NCBI RefSeq assembly: GCF_000348985.1
Contig: NC_035932.1
Coordinates: 372,001-436,000, forward strand
From: Huiozyma naganishii CBS 8797
Lineage: Eukaryota > Ascomycota > Saccharomycetes > Saccharomycetales > Saccharomycetaceae
Reading direction: 5' to 3'
Length of the DNA: 64,000 nucleotides
Position 1 is the first letter of the stretch; each line of letters starts with the position of its first letter. Positions 1-9,572 of this stretch are shown one piece after another. The translations under genes and the position numbers were made by a program. The notes under the pieces were generated by a model. The model saw only the letters and a program-made list of their open reading frames with translations, was not told where the DNA came from and made no database searches.

Positions 1-1
1 T

Positions 2-1618
2 GGGTTCCGGCTTCGCTGGAATGAATCGAATAAGTTGAAACAGAAACAGGAGGACCCCGATTACGACGCTGTAATTGAGAATGGGTTACGGAAGATCAAA
101 CCGTACTACTTCACTTACAAAACTTTCTGCAAGGAGAGATGGCGGGATCGGAAGTTGTTAGATGTGTTCGTCAGCGAATTCCGCGATAGGGACAAGAAGT
201 ATTACCAAAGGGCTATCGAGGAAGGTTCTGTGTTTCTTGACGGAAAACCTGCAAACCTTGACAGTGTGGTCAAGAACGGTAATCTGATAACGCATCAATT
301 GCATAGACACGAACCTTCAGTGACTGCAAATCCCGTGAAGGTTGTATTCCAAGACGACGATATTTTAGTGATCGACAAACCCAGTGGGATCCCCGTGCAT
401 CCAACTGGCCGCTACCGTTTCAATTCTGTCACAAAGATGTTGCAGAGAGATTTGGGGATTGCGGTCCACCCTTGCAACCGACTGGATAAGCAAACCAGTG
501 GGTTGATGTTTCTCGCGAAAACACCGAAGGGTGCTGATGAGATTGGAGACCAACTGAAGGCGAGGGAGGTCACGAAGGAGTACGTTGCCCGCGTGGTGGG
601 GGAGTTCCCCCGGGAAGAGATTACGGTAGAAAAACCATTGAAGACGTTAGAGCCTAGGGTTTCCCTCAATGTGGTGTGTCAAATAGATGATGAGAATGCC
701 AAGCATGCCAAAACAGTATTCCAAAGGATCAGTTACGATGGTAAGACGAGCATTGTAAAATGTAAGCCGTTAACTGGGAGACAGCACCAAATCAGAGTCC
801 ATTTGCAGTACCTGGGCCATCCGATTGCGAACGACCCGATCTACTCGAACCCGAGTATATGGGGGGATGCGCTGGGTGCTCGCGGGGAAGCTGACTTCGA
901 CGATGTGATCACGAAGTTGTACGAGATCGGTAAGACCAAGTCAGCTCAGAGCTGGTACTTCAGAGACTGCAAAGGTGAGGTGCAAAGAGAGGAGAAATGC
1001 ACAGACTGTGGAACCGACTTGTACACTGATCCAGACCTAAACGGGTTGATTCTATGGTTGCATGCGTACAAGTACGAGTCCTCCATCTTGGACGACGAAA
1101 CGGGCAAGAAGAAGTGGAGTTACCGCACGTCCTTCCCTCAATGGGCTCTGGACCCTCACAAAAAGTACATGGAATTTGCTATAGAGGAGGCTCGCAAGTG
1201 TGGCCCCACGACCACCGCATTCAGTGTCGGAGCTGTTTTAACCAACGGCACCGATGTGTTAGAGGTAGGATACTCCAGAGAACTACCGGGCAACACACAC
1301 GCTGAGCAGTGCGCCCTAGAGAAGTATTTTACCAAGACGGGTCACAGAAGGGTCCCCCCGGGGACGGTTCTATACACGACCATGGAACCATGCTCGTTTC
1401 GACTAAGCGGCAACGACCCGTGTGTTCAGCGGGTACTCTCCCTCGGAGGGGACATACAGACGGTGTTTGTCGGCGTCATGGAGCCAGACACCTTCGTCAA
1501 GAACAATACAAGTCTCACTCTCCTGGAAAACGCGGGAATCAATTACATCCAAATCCCAGGGTACGAAAGTGAGTGTACAAAGATAGCCTTCCATGGGCAC
1601 CCAGACCAAACGGCCTGA
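2..1618 (+). CDS. RIB2: DRAP deaminase / tRNA pseudouridine synthase, 5' partial
   Basis: This is a bifunctional enzyme. The N-terminal half is an RluA-type pseudouridine synthase (Pus8 activity on cytoplasmic tRNA position 32). The C-terminal half deaminates the diamino-ribitylamino-pyrimidine phosphate in riboflavin synthesis. The synthase signature [13 protein letters not shown] is visible, with its catalytic Asp encoded at 485-487. The deaminase zinc site is HAEQC (His at 1298-1300) followed by PC-X8-C (Cys at 1391 and 1421). The reading frame stays open to the window edge with no credible ATG, so the start lies outside. About 538 residues are present against 591 in S. cerevisiae Rib2, so roughly 50 N-terminal residues are missing because of the cut. 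NAT1 follows on the same strand. In S. cerevisiae RIB2 is next to RTG1. Confidence 0.96.
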   Translation, partial: GFRLRWNESNKLKQKQEDPDYDAVIENGLRKIKPYYFTYKTFCKERWRDRKLLDVFVSEFRDRDKKYYQRAIEEGSVFLDGKPANLDSVVKNGNLITHQLHRHEPSVTANPVKVVFQDDDILVIDKPSGIPVHPTGRYRFNSVTKMLQRDLGIAVHPCNRLDKQTSGLMFLAKTPKGADEIGDQLKAREVTKEYVARVVGEFPREEITVEKPLKTLEPRVSLNVVCQIDDENAKHAKTVFQRISYDGKTSIVKCKPLTGRQHQIRVHLQYLGHPIANDPIYSNPSIWGDALGARGEADFDDVITKLYEIGKTKSAQSWYFRDCKGEVQREEKCTDCGTDLYTDPDLNGLILWLHAYKYESSILDDETGKKKWSYRTSFPQWALDPHKKYMEFAIEEARKCGPTTTAFSVGAVLTNGTDVLEVGYSRELPGNTHAEQCALEKYFTKTGHRRVPPGTVLYTTMEPCSFRLSGNDPCVQRVLSLGGDIQTVFVGVMEPDTFVKNNTSLTLLENAGINYIQIPGYESECTKIAFHGHPDQTA

Positions 1619-1832
1619 CTACTCCCACCAGTGTATACTGTATCTGTAGGTGTCAAAGTGCGAGGGACCTTCCTTCTTGTCTTTCGGGTAACTTCGCAGT
1701 TAGTCTCGACATCAAAAATTTTATTTCGTAGTGAACAAAACGGTATTACACTGTGAACAGTGGAAGAGTTCGTGGGAGATAGAGGGTGTCTGTGTGTCCA
1801 TTGAGTTTGATAACTGCTCGTATTCCATTAGA

Positions 1833-4358
1833 ATGTCGAGAAGGAAACTTATGAAGCCGAAGGCGGCTTCGAAATCGACCCCCGCGAAGGACAATTCGCA
1901 GTTCTTGGAGGCGCTGAAACTTTACGAGGACAAGAATTACAAGAAGTCCGTTAAGTTGCTGGATGCGCTGTTGAAGAAGGACTCGCGTAACCCGGATACG
2001 TTGTCGCTCAAGGCTATGGACCTTCTATTCCTTGGGGAGAAGAAGGAGGCGGAGGGTTTGGTTGGCCAGGCAATTAAGTTAATTGACGGCACCAAAGCTA
2101 GCGCCATCTGCTGTCATGTTCTCGGTATATACATGAGGACTACCAAGGACTATAAGGAGTCGATCAAGTGGTTCCAAGCATCTTTGGAGAACGGGTCCAC
2201 GAACAACCAGATCTACCGGGATCTGGCGACTTTGCAGTCGCAAATCGGGGACTTCAAAGCGGCGTTGGTCTCCAGGAAGAAGTACTGGGAGGTATATCTG
2301 GGGTACAGGGCCAATTGGACCTCCTTAGCTATTGCACAAGATATCAATGGCGAGAGACAGCAAGCGATCAACACTCTATCGCAATTTGAGAAACTGGCCG
2401 AGGGCAAGATCAGCGATGCGGAGAAGTTTGAGCACAGCGAATGTCTATTCTACAAAAATGACATCATGTACAGACAGGCTGATACCAATGCTGAGAAGTT
2501 GCAGAAAGTTTTGAACCATTTGCAGGATATTGAGGGGAAGGTCTCGGACAAGTTTGGTATCCTGGAGAGAAGGGCCTCCTGTCTTATGAAAATGGGTAAG
2601 TTCCGTGACGCCTCGATCGTTTACAGGACTTTGATTAAGCGCAACCCTGACAATTTTGTCTATTATAAGCTGTTGGAGGTGTCCCTTGCCGTCCAGAACA
2701 ACCCGGCGGTCAAGAAATTGTTGTACGAGAAGCTGGCCAAATTCTACCCAAGGTGCGAGCCGCCAAAGTACATCCCATTGACCTTCATCAAGGATGAAAG
2801 TGAGTTGGAGAAGAAGTTGGGCGAGTACGTTATCCCGCTGTTGAAGCGTGGTATACCGGCCACTTTCTCCAACGTCAAGCCGCTCTACCAAAAGAGATCG
2901 GGCGTTGTTCCAAGGCTGCTAGAGCGTGTTGTTGGTAAGTACTTGGACTCCCTTGACGCGGGTGAGAACCCAATCCAATACATCTGGACTTGTTACTATT
3001 TGTCTCAGCATTACCTCTTTGCTAAGGACTACACCAATGCATCCAAATACATCGAGCTGGCGATCACTCACACGCCAACGTTGGTCGAGTTCTACATCTT
3101 GAAAGCGAGGATCGCGAAACACAACGGATTGTTGGACGATGCCGCTGCTGTCATGGAGGAGGCCAGAAAATTGGACTTACAGGACAGGTTCATCAATTCA
3201 AAGACTGTCAAGTATTTCCTAAGGGCGAACAACATTGACAAAGCAATTGAGATCGCATCATTGTTCACCAAGAACGACAACTCGGTGAACGGCGTTAAAG
3301 ATTTGCATTTGGTAGAGGCTTCGTGGTTTATCGTGGAGCAAGGTGAGGCGTACTATCGACTTTACCTGGAGGCCGTCAAGAAGCTGGACGACTTCAAAAA
3401 CGACAGTTCCAACGAAACTGAAGAATCTGCTGGGGAACTGAGGGAGCTACAGTGGCTGGTCTCCAAATACAGAGGTCTTTCCCTCAAGAGATTCACCGCG
3501 ATCTCCAAATTCTACAAGCAATTTGAGGACGACCAACTGGACTTCCACTCGTACTGTATGAGGAAGGGCACACCACGGGCGTACTTGGACATGCTTTCGT
3601 GGGGGAAAACATTGTACACGAAGCCTATGTACGTACGTGCGATGAGATTTGCAGCAAGGATCTACTTCGAGCTCGAGGATGAGGCGAAGCGGAGACGAAT
3701 TGCCGCTGGTGGTGCCTCAGAGGAAGAGAACGGTACCGTGCAGGCGAACAATAAGAAGGCCAAGAAGGAGGTGTCCTCTGTGAAGAAGCGCAGAGAGGAG
3801 GAGAGGAGACAGGTGCTTGCGTACAGCGAGGACCAAGACGACGACCCTTTCGGCTCGAAGTTGCTTGCAACCGCGACGCCGCTGGATTCGTTTGCGCAGG
3901 AATTCTACAACGCATACAACGAAGAAGTCAGGGACGACGAGCGAGACCCGGTCGTGGACTTCGAGTTCCACTACAGAACTGGGAAACTTGCCCTGTGTCT
4001 TGGTGCGTTGAACAGATGCGCAAAAAGGCAAGGTGCGGACAGTGCACTGTGTGGTGCTATGCTGCTCACGTTGCTGAATGCCACGCGGGATGCGATGCCC
4101 TATGAACCGATCGCGAAGAAAGTGGCACTGGCTGGCCTGGAGGCGGACTACAAGGATTTGCTCCCCGCCGATGGCTCGGACTCGACTGAAGTGTTTCAAG
4201 AGAGGTACTCTAAGCAGACGCGGTTGCCCACGCCACTGTTGTTCATGTACCACCACGGGGAAGTGTTCGACCAGGAGAAGGTTAAACCCATGATCCTGGA
4301 CTCCCTTGCCCACTGTGAGCCATACATCAAGAACGCAATCCTCCAATACGAACTGTAA
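1833..4358 (+). CDS. NAT1: NatA N-terminal acetyltransferase auxiliary subunit
   Basis: Nat1 is the ribosome-anchoring, TPR-repeat subunit of the NatA complex. With the catalytic Ard1 it acetylates nascent chains that begin with Ser, Ala, Thr or Gly. The 841-residue product (854 in S. cerevisiae) is collinear with Nat1 throughout. Examples are EALKLYEDKNYKKSVKLLDA near the N-terminus, the block TNNQIYRDLATLQSQIGDFK, and QFEDDQLDFHSYCMRKGTPR in the centre. A lysine-rich KKAKKE segment precedes the C-terminal part, as in the family. The frame is open upstream to a GTG at 1731, but the first ATG (1833, MSRRK) matches the family N-terminus and is chosen. In S. cerevisiae NAT1 adjoins SIR2; here RTG1 lies between NAT1 and the sirtuin. 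Confidence 0.96.
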   Translation: MSRRKLMKPKAASKSTPAKDNSQFLEALKLYEDKNYKKSVKLLDALLKKDSRNPDTLSLKAMDLLFLGEKKEAEGLVGQAIKLIDGTKASAICCHVLGIYMRTTKDYKESIKWFQASLENGSTNNQIYRDLATLQSQIGDFKAALVSRKKYWEVYLGYRANWTSLAIAQDINGERQQAINTLSQFEKLAEGKISDAEKFEHSECLFYKNDIMYRQADTNAEKLQKVLNHLQDIEGKVSDKFGILERRASCLMKMGKFRDASIVYRTLIKRNPDNFVYYKLLEVSLAVQNNPAVKKLLYEKLAKFYPRCEPPKYIPLTFIKDESELEKKLGEYVIPLLKRGIPATFSNVKPLYQKRSGVVPRLLERVVGKYLDSLDAGENPIQYIWTCYYLSQHYLFAKDYTNASKYIELAITHTPTLVEFYILKARIAKHNGLLDDAAAVMEEARKLDLQDRFINSKTVKYFLRANNIDKAIEIASLFTKNDNSVNGVKDLHLVEASWFIVEQGEAYYRLYLEAVKKLDDFKNDSSNETEESAGELRELQWLVSKYRGLSLKRFTAISKFYKQFEDDQLDFHSYCMRKGTPRAYLDMLSWGKTLYTKPMYVRAMRFAARIYFELEDEAKRRRIAAGGASEEENGTVQANNKKAKKEVSSVKKRREEERRQVLAYSEDQDDDPFGSKLLATATPLDSFAQEFYNAYNEEVRDDERDPVVDFEFHYRTGKLALCLGALNRCAKRQGADSALCGAMLLTLLNATRDAMPYEPIAKKVALAGLEADYKDLLPADGSDSTEVFQERYSKQTRLPTPLLFMYHHGEVFDQEKVKPMILDSLAHCEPYIKNAILQYEL

Positions 4359-4596
4359 TCGGAGAATGCAAGACGCATACATAAATACGTACTGAACAGA
4401 ACTTGTTACTACATGTATAGAACCATCTGGCGCAGCTCGTAGTGCTTCTCAAAGATGTAGTGTCCCATCTTTTGACGCAATACACGTTTTACATCGTTAT
4501 TTTGCAATCGTTGTTCATCACGAGAGAGAGAGACTTTGGAGTTGTAGCGTGGAGGACAGCCTGCTACTGCTGTATCCAGACACACACACCGATATA

Positions 4597-5142
4597 ATGA
4601 ACACTATCCCTGAGGCAGAGCCCTCGTCGGTTACTTCTAGCTCTAGTTTCCAGACATTCCAGAACGATAGGAAGCGGAGAGACAACATCAACGAGCGGAT
4701 CCAGGAGTTGCTGCAGTTAATCCCACGGGAGTACTTCCAAGAGTACTACAACGGGTCCAAGGACCTCCCACCCCCAGAGGAGGAGACCCCCAATGCATCA
4801 AAGTTGAAGGGCACGGGGACGAGAGACGGCAAGCCGAACAAGGGCCAGATACTGACACAGGCGGTCGAGTACATCACGCAGTTACAGAACGAGGTCGACT
4901 CCCGCAACAGGGAGGAAGTGGAGCTGATGCTGAAAGTACAGAAGCTGGGCAAGACTACGGGCACGCTGATCGATGACATAAACCTCGAGGACACGAGTGC
5001 AGAGATCGAGTTGTCGCGTATTGGCGTGGGGCCCCTCGCTGGCGACGGCAACGACAGGAAACCTGCCAAACCGCAAACCCAACCACAACAGTCACAACCA
5101 CATCAGTCGTTCGAGTACGGTGGCTACTCTGAGTACAACTAA
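4597..5142 (+). CDS. RTG1: bHLH retrograde-signalling transcription factor
   Basis: Rtg1 forms a heterodimer with Rtg3, binds R-box sites, and activates TCA-cycle and peroxisomal genes when mitochondria fail. The 181-residue protein (177 in S. cerevisiae) has the basic segment NDRKRRDNINERIQELL at about residues 23-39. A long loop follows, then helix 2 at KPNKGQILTQAVEYITQLQN (about 79-98). The downstream block EVELMLKVQKLGK and the C-terminal FEYGGYSEYN are also Rtg1-like. The spaced helix 1 and helix 2 and the GTGTRDGKPNKG loop end are specific for Rtg1 among yeast bHLH proteins. The open frame begins with a GTG at 4549; the first ATG at 4597 is used. The sirtuin follows on the same strand, as with HST1 in S. 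cerevisiae. Confidence 0.95.
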   Translation: MNTIPEAEPSSVTSSSSFQTFQNDRKRRDNINERIQELLQLIPREYFQEYYNGSKDLPPPEEETPNASKLKGTGTRDGKPNKGQILTQAVEYITQLQNEVDSRNREEVELMLKVQKLGKTTGTLIDDINLEDTSAEIELSRIGVGPLAGDGNDRKPAKPQTQPQQSQPHQSFEYGGYSEYN

Positions 5143-5362
5143 ACTGCAAGTTGGCATTGCTCATCGAGTGCTCGTCGTCGTCAAAGTGAAAAATTGTCGA
5201 TGAATTAAACTTTTGACTGAGAACAACCTCTCAGAGACTGTTGTTGTTGATGTTGATGCTTGAAAGGGCTGTTGAGCGGTTGAACGGTTTTGCAAGTGGT
5301 TGGTGAGAGTGGTTACTAGTCGCGCTTGATAATTTACAGCCTGTTTTTTTAGCGCAGACGGT

Positions 5363-6913
5363 ATGACTTCCATGGCGAGCGTGCCGATGGGGCAAAGTGT
5401 CGGTGCTGATGGTCTTGGTGACCAAGAGACCGTGGTGAAAGTGTTGTCGGAGCCCGAGGGGGTGCCCCTGGCGATGACGGCGGTGCCCGATGTGCTGAAA
5501 CCGGTGAACAGCAGGGGTCCCATAGCGATAGCAATGAACAGGCAGACGAGAAGGTACGTTCTGCCGCAAATCACGAAGGAGGACTCGCTGAACGCGCGGC
5601 TGTACTTGAAGAACTACGGGGCGAACGTGTTTTTGGACAAGTACTTGCCCGAGGAGGTAAACTCGCTGTACATATACTTCTTGATCCGGTTGCTTGGGTT
5701 TGAGTTGAAGAACAGTAGTCTGACGAGGACGATACAGGATGCTTTGGAACCCCCACCGGATGACAGGTCCCTTCTGCAGTCGGACGTTTGCTACACGTAC
5801 CGGGGGATAGACGACCCTCTGGACATGCGCTTGACGGTGCGTCTGATCAAGGACTTGCAACGGGCAATGAACAAGATATTCGCGACGCGTGTCAAGCTCT
5901 CGAATTTCACTACCGTTGACGACTTCGCCTCGAGGCTACAGAGTGCGTCGAACGTGATTGTGCTAACCGGTGCTGGTGTGTCCACCTCTCTCGGGATCCC
6001 CGATTTCAGGTCTTCCGAGGGGTTTTACTCGAAGATCAAGTACCTTGGGTTGCAGGACCCACAGGACGTGTTTAACTACGAGATCTTCAGGAGGGACCCG
6101 TCCGTATTCTACAGTATCGCACACATGGTGCTCCCGCCGAGCGGCATCTACTCACCCTTGCACAGTTTCATCAAGATGCTCGCTGACAAGAACAAGTTGC
6201 TAAGGAACTACACGCAGAACATCGACAACTTGGAGGCCGCTGCTGGGGTCCCCGCTGAGAAACTTGTGCAGTGCCACGGGTCCTTTGCGACGGCTTCCTG
6301 CGTGACGTGCCACTGGAAGGTCCCTGGGGAGAAAGTCTTCGGCAGCATCCGGCGCGTTGAGTTGCCCCTATGCCCTTACTGCGTCCAGGACAGGAGGCGT
6401 TTGTTCCGGGCCGCGAGGACCGCGTTGGGGCTTTCCGAGGAGGACTACTTGGACGAGAGCAATTTCGAGCTGGACAAGTTCCTCGAAGCTGATAACTCGC
6501 AGGCGTACGACGATCTGGGGATCCCGCTGGACATCAAGTCCTACGGCGTGTTGAAACCGGACATCACATTCTTTGGCGAGGCGTTGCCCTCCAAATTCCA
6601 CAAGTCTCTCAGGGAGGACATCCCGAAGTGTGACTTGCTCGTGTGTATCGGCACGAGTCTGAAAGTCGCGCCAGTGTCAGATATCGTCAGTATGCTCCCG
6701 ATTGACGTCCCGCAGGTGCTCATCAACAGGGACCCGGTGAAGCACGCGGAGTTCGACCTCAGCTTGCTAGGGTATTGCGACGATATCGCATCGCTCGTCA
6801 CGGACAGCTGCGGGTGGGAGCTCCCGCACAGGGACTGGGACAAGCTCAAGAACCAGCGGTATTCCACGAGGGAGTGGATGAGAGGTCTCTACAATGTGTC
6901 GCGCATCGAGTGA
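5363..6913 (+). CDS. SIR2: NAD-dependent histone deacetylase of the Sir2/Hst1 type
   Basis: This is a class I sirtuin that removes acetyl groups from histones using NAD. Family members silence mating loci, telomeres and rDNA (Sir2) or act with Sum1/Rfm1 to repress mid-sporulation genes (Hst1). The N-terminal Sir2/Hst1-specific domain is present (RRYVLPQITKEDSLNARLYL, about residues 55-75). The NAD-binding signature GAGVSTSLGIPDFRSSEGF starts near residue 203. NIDNLE, catalytic His305 in QCHGSF, a zinc site CVTC...CPYC and GTSLKVAPVS follow. The product has 516 residues (Sir2 562, Hst1 503). The locus is orthologous to both paralogues: RTG1 flanks HST1 and PRP11 flanks SIR2 in S. cerevisiae, and both flank this gene. 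I cannot assign Sir2 or Hst1; it may do both jobs. Confidence 0.93.
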   Translation: MTSMASVPMGQSVGADGLGDQETVVKVLSEPEGVPLAMTAVPDVLKPVNSRGPIAIAMNRQTRRYVLPQITKEDSLNARLYLKNYGANVFLDKYLPEEVNSLYIYFLIRLLGFELKNSSLTRTIQDALEPPPDDRSLLQSDVCYTYRGIDDPLDMRLTVRLIKDLQRAMNKIFATRVKLSNFTTVDDFASRLQSASNVIVLTGAGVSTSLGIPDFRSSEGFYSKIKYLGLQDPQDVFNYEIFRRDPSVFYSIAHMVLPPSGIYSPLHSFIKMLADKNKLLRNYTQNIDNLEAAAGVPAEKLVQCHGSFATASCVTCHWKVPGEKVFGSIRRVELPLCPYCVQDRRRLFRAARTALGLSEEDYLDESNFELDKFLEADNSQAYDDLGIPLDIKSYGVLKPDITFFGEALPSKFHKSLREDIPKCDLLVCIGTSLKVAPVSDIVSMLPIDVPQVLINRDPVKHAEFDLSLLGYCDDIASLVTDSCGWELPHRDWDKLKNQRYSTREWMRGLYNVSRIE

Positions 6914-7159
6914 GCGGTCCCGTCGTATTTCATAGCTTAGCGAGTGGAAGAAGCACTTCACTTCAGTACATATGTGTATAAGATAATGCTGCATCCGAGG
7001 GCCAAGTCCATTTGAGTATGTAGTTGTGGTGGTGATACCACTGATGTAGCACTTTTCAGACGGTTTTAACTCGAAGTTGATTGAAGCTCATCGCTTCAAG
7101 TCTTGCTGGGTGGTTCTCTCTTCTGCGCAACCCTCCCACGACACGAACACCAGGGAGAC

Positions 7160-7999
7160 ATGGACTACAGCAGCAGGGCAGGGTCGAAGAAGGGCGGTGG
7201 CGGGATGGCCACCGAGTCCGAGTTCAATCTGCAACGGAGACGGCAGGTGGAACAGTTACTGAGTCACGACCAAGAGATCCCGTACACGTACGCTACCCAG
7301 GACGGAGTGACCCCCAACGGTAGTGGTGGTGGTGAGACACGGAGCGACCCGTACATCTACAAGAACCGGTCCGGGAAGCTGATCTGTAAGCTGTGCAACA
7401 CTTTGCACATGTCCTGGAGCAGTGTCGAGCGACACCTACAGGGGAAGAAGCACGGACTGAACGTTCTACGGAGGGTCAGCAGTGACCAGCGTGGCTCACA
7501 GGGTCCCGGTACCCAACCGGGTGCCAGCACTGCGGAACTGGAGTACCAGGCGAAGGTCGACGAGACGCGCAAGTCTCTCGGTGCGAACGGCGTGACTCCT
7601 GCTTGTCAAGTGGTCCCCATCCGTGACACTCACAGAGACGGGCTTGCAATACGTGTGGAGTACTCGGGGGCACCGCACAGCAGGGACCCTCCACCTTTCA
7701 TCAGGATCATGTCATCCTTCGAGTTGCCTGGCGACGACAACAACAACAAGGGTAAGACGCTGATCATCGCGTATCCGCCCTTCAACAACGTCGGAGTCCC
7801 ACTAGACGCAACGAGAGACGTAGAGTTTGATGTGGATGTGCACGAGGGCAACATCTCTGTAGAGACACCGACGGGCAAGATCGCCGTGGACCGCACGAAC
7901 GCGCAACTGACTTACTGGGACGCACCCAACGGCCTCTTCTATGTCCAGTTCCTCTACACAGCACCAGAGACACAGCAAGACCCGCACAGCGACGCATAA
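7160..7999 (+). CDS. PRP11: U2 snRNP SF3a complex subunit, zinc-finger protein
   Basis: Prp11 is the yeast SF3a66, needed to assemble the U2 snRNP on the branchpoint in the prespliceosome. The 279-residue product (266 in S. cerevisiae) begins MDYSSRAGSKKGGGG, matching the family start. A U1-like C2H2 zinc finger follows: CKLCNTLHMSWSSVERHLQG then KKHGLNVLRR. The C-terminal half keeps RIMSSFELP and WDAPNGLFYVQF. The frame is open upstream to a TTG at 7103, but those residues look unlike Prp11, so the ATG at 7160 is chosen. In S. cerevisiae PRP11 is the neighbour of SIR2, which agrees with the upstream sirtuin. NUF2, which neighbours HST1 in S. cerevisiae, is absent here. Confidence 0.95.
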   Translation: MDYSSRAGSKKGGGGMATESEFNLQRRRQVEQLLSHDQEIPYTYATQDGVTPNGSGGGETRSDPYIYKNRSGKLICKLCNTLHMSWSSVERHLQGKKHGLNVLRRVSSDQRGSQGPGTQPGASTAELEYQAKVDETRKSLGANGVTPACQVVPIRDTHRDGLAIRVEYSGAPHSRDPPPFIRIMSSFELPGDDNNNKGKTLIIAYPPFNNVGVPLDATRDVEFDVDVHEGNISVETPTGKIAVDRTNAQLTYWDAPNGLFYVQFLYTAPETQQDPHSDA

Positions 8000-8172
8000 C
8001 CATCGGAATCGCCAATTGATCTGCCCATCGCAGTGGATCTTCGAGGTCCTTTTAAATATCGACGCTGTTGACACTGCACGCAGTTCGAGGACTCAATCCA
8101 CTGAAGGATACGACGAACCACGCTGTCAGTGATCCACACTCCCCGTATCGGTCAATTGCAACAGTGTGTGAG

Positions 8173-9462
8173 ATGTCTGGTGTGTCGTTGGACAATCCGT
8201 CGCCCAAGAAGTCGCTGGAGACGCAGGAGAGGCTTTCCGCGATGATCAACGAACTCGACTTGGAGTCGAGCGATGCGAGTTCTCTACCGCCCGTGGCATC
8301 TCGCAAGCCAGAATCCGGCTCGTCCTCTGTGGGTAGCGGCGTTGCGATCATCAGTCCCTTGACTGCTGCGAAGTTGGATGGTGGGCCACCTGGGAGAGGC
8401 CAGTTGACCTCTGAGTCCGACTCAGGCTCCTCCGTATCGTACGCTGACGCGAGCAACGCGAACAGAATGAGTGTGCAAGATAGTGCATACAGATACAGTA
8501 TGGTCTCGAACTACTCTGGTGTGGTCCACGAAGGTACGGAGGTCTCGTACGTAGTAAAGAACAGGGATCCGCAGGGCCATGTTGGTGCTGCTCCTATAGG
8601 TATTGGGTGGACGATTGATAAGGATTCGGTGCCCAAGGTACCCAAGGTACCCGGTGGATTGGCAGGCGAGGGCGTGGACGAAGGCGTGGACGAGGGCGAA
8701 GGGGAGGACCGCAGCCGTGAACTTGTCATCAAACAGATCACGAACGCCAAGCCCGTGAGCAGGTTCAGCTCTGTGCATTCCGAGACACCAAGCAAACCAC
8801 CCAAGTTGCAAAGCGGTGATGCCAGTGGTGCCAATAGAGAACCAATTCTTGTGCCAGCGGTTGCACCTGTCCTCGAGGAATCCAGTTCGCCGTCGCAGGA
8901 CGATTCGGCGTCGATACAGTCGAGTATCATCCCGCCGCTGACGACGAATGCACATAGGACTAAGTCGAGGAGGGACCCGCACAGGACAGAGATGGCGCCC
9001 GTAATCCCTACAGCTCCACCGCGCAGCAAAGCGAGGCCCAGAACGATGCTCTTTAACGAGGACGGGTCAGAGGTACTCGCACCTGCCGAAGAGCAAGAGC
9101 AAGAGCAAGACCACCACGAGGACGCTCAATTTGTCGACGTCACCCCGGAGAGCAAGGGCACGCAGGTTACAAGCGATGGCAAGAGTAAGCAGAGGAGACG
9201 GAGACAGCACAGACACGAGAAGGAAGGGAAACCGCGGCCTTTCAGCACGGAGACGATATCGCAACTGCTCTCGATGACGAGGGGAACGCTACTGGGCTCA
9301 GAGTTCGCTCAGCTCGAGATGCGCGTTGAGGAGAAGCGGGCGCTCGAACGGCTCGTCGACTCGCTCTCGAGGCTCACTGCGGACATGGTGCTCGACCCGG
9401 AACGCTACGAGGAAGGGTTGAAGCGACTGCAGCGGGCCACGAAGGCCCTCGACGGGTTCTGA
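8173..9462 (+). CDS. NBA1: NBA1-like bud-neck protein
   Basis: The 429-residue protein is mostly low-complexity and Ser-, Asp-, Glu- and Pro-rich, with short tandem repeats (a VPK pair and a GVDE pair at about 8634-8700). Only the last 75 residues look like a conserved domain. These run from FSTETISQLLSMTRGTLLGS through EEKRALERLVDSLSRLTADM to the end. This C-terminal signature and the position between PRP11 and MTF2 point to Nba1 (YOL070C), a cortical bud-neck protein that marks old division sites. The evidence is therefore part sequence, part synteny. The first ATG (8173) is used; the frame is open upstream to a TTG at 8068. The product is shorter than S. cerevisiae Nba1 (501). Confidence 0.75.
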   Translation: MSGVSLDNPSPKKSLETQERLSAMINELDLESSDASSLPPVASRKPESGSSSVGSGVAIISPLTAAKLDGGPPGRGQLTSESDSGSSVSYADASNANRMSVQDSAYRYSMVSNYSGVVHEGTEVSYVVKNRDPQGHVGAAPIGIGWTIDKDSVPKVPKVPGGLAGEGVDEGVDEGEGEDRSRELVIKQITNAKPVSRFSSVHSETPSKPPKLQSGDASGANREPILVPAVAPVLEESSSPSQDDSASIQSSIIPPLTTNAHRTKSRRDPHRTEMAPVIPTAPPRSKARPRTMLFNEDGSEVLAPAEEQEQEQDHHEDAQFVDVTPESKGTQVTSDGKSKQRRRRQHRHEKEGKPRPFSTETISQLLSMTRGTLLGSEFAQLEMRVEEKRALERLVDSLSRLTADMVLDPERYEEGLKRLQRATKALDGF

Positions 9463-9572
9463 CCCCGTTGTGAGTCGCACCGTCAAGTGAGGGTCTCCAT
9501 TCACATAGGATCTATACGTTTGTACGTTTGTAGTAACTCTGTTTCAATATGTAATTGAGAGACTGTTGTTTG

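Noticed and set aside
3717..4382. 221-codon minus-strand ORF inside NAT1
   Set aside because: It is antisense to a well-conserved coding region and has no recognisable domain.
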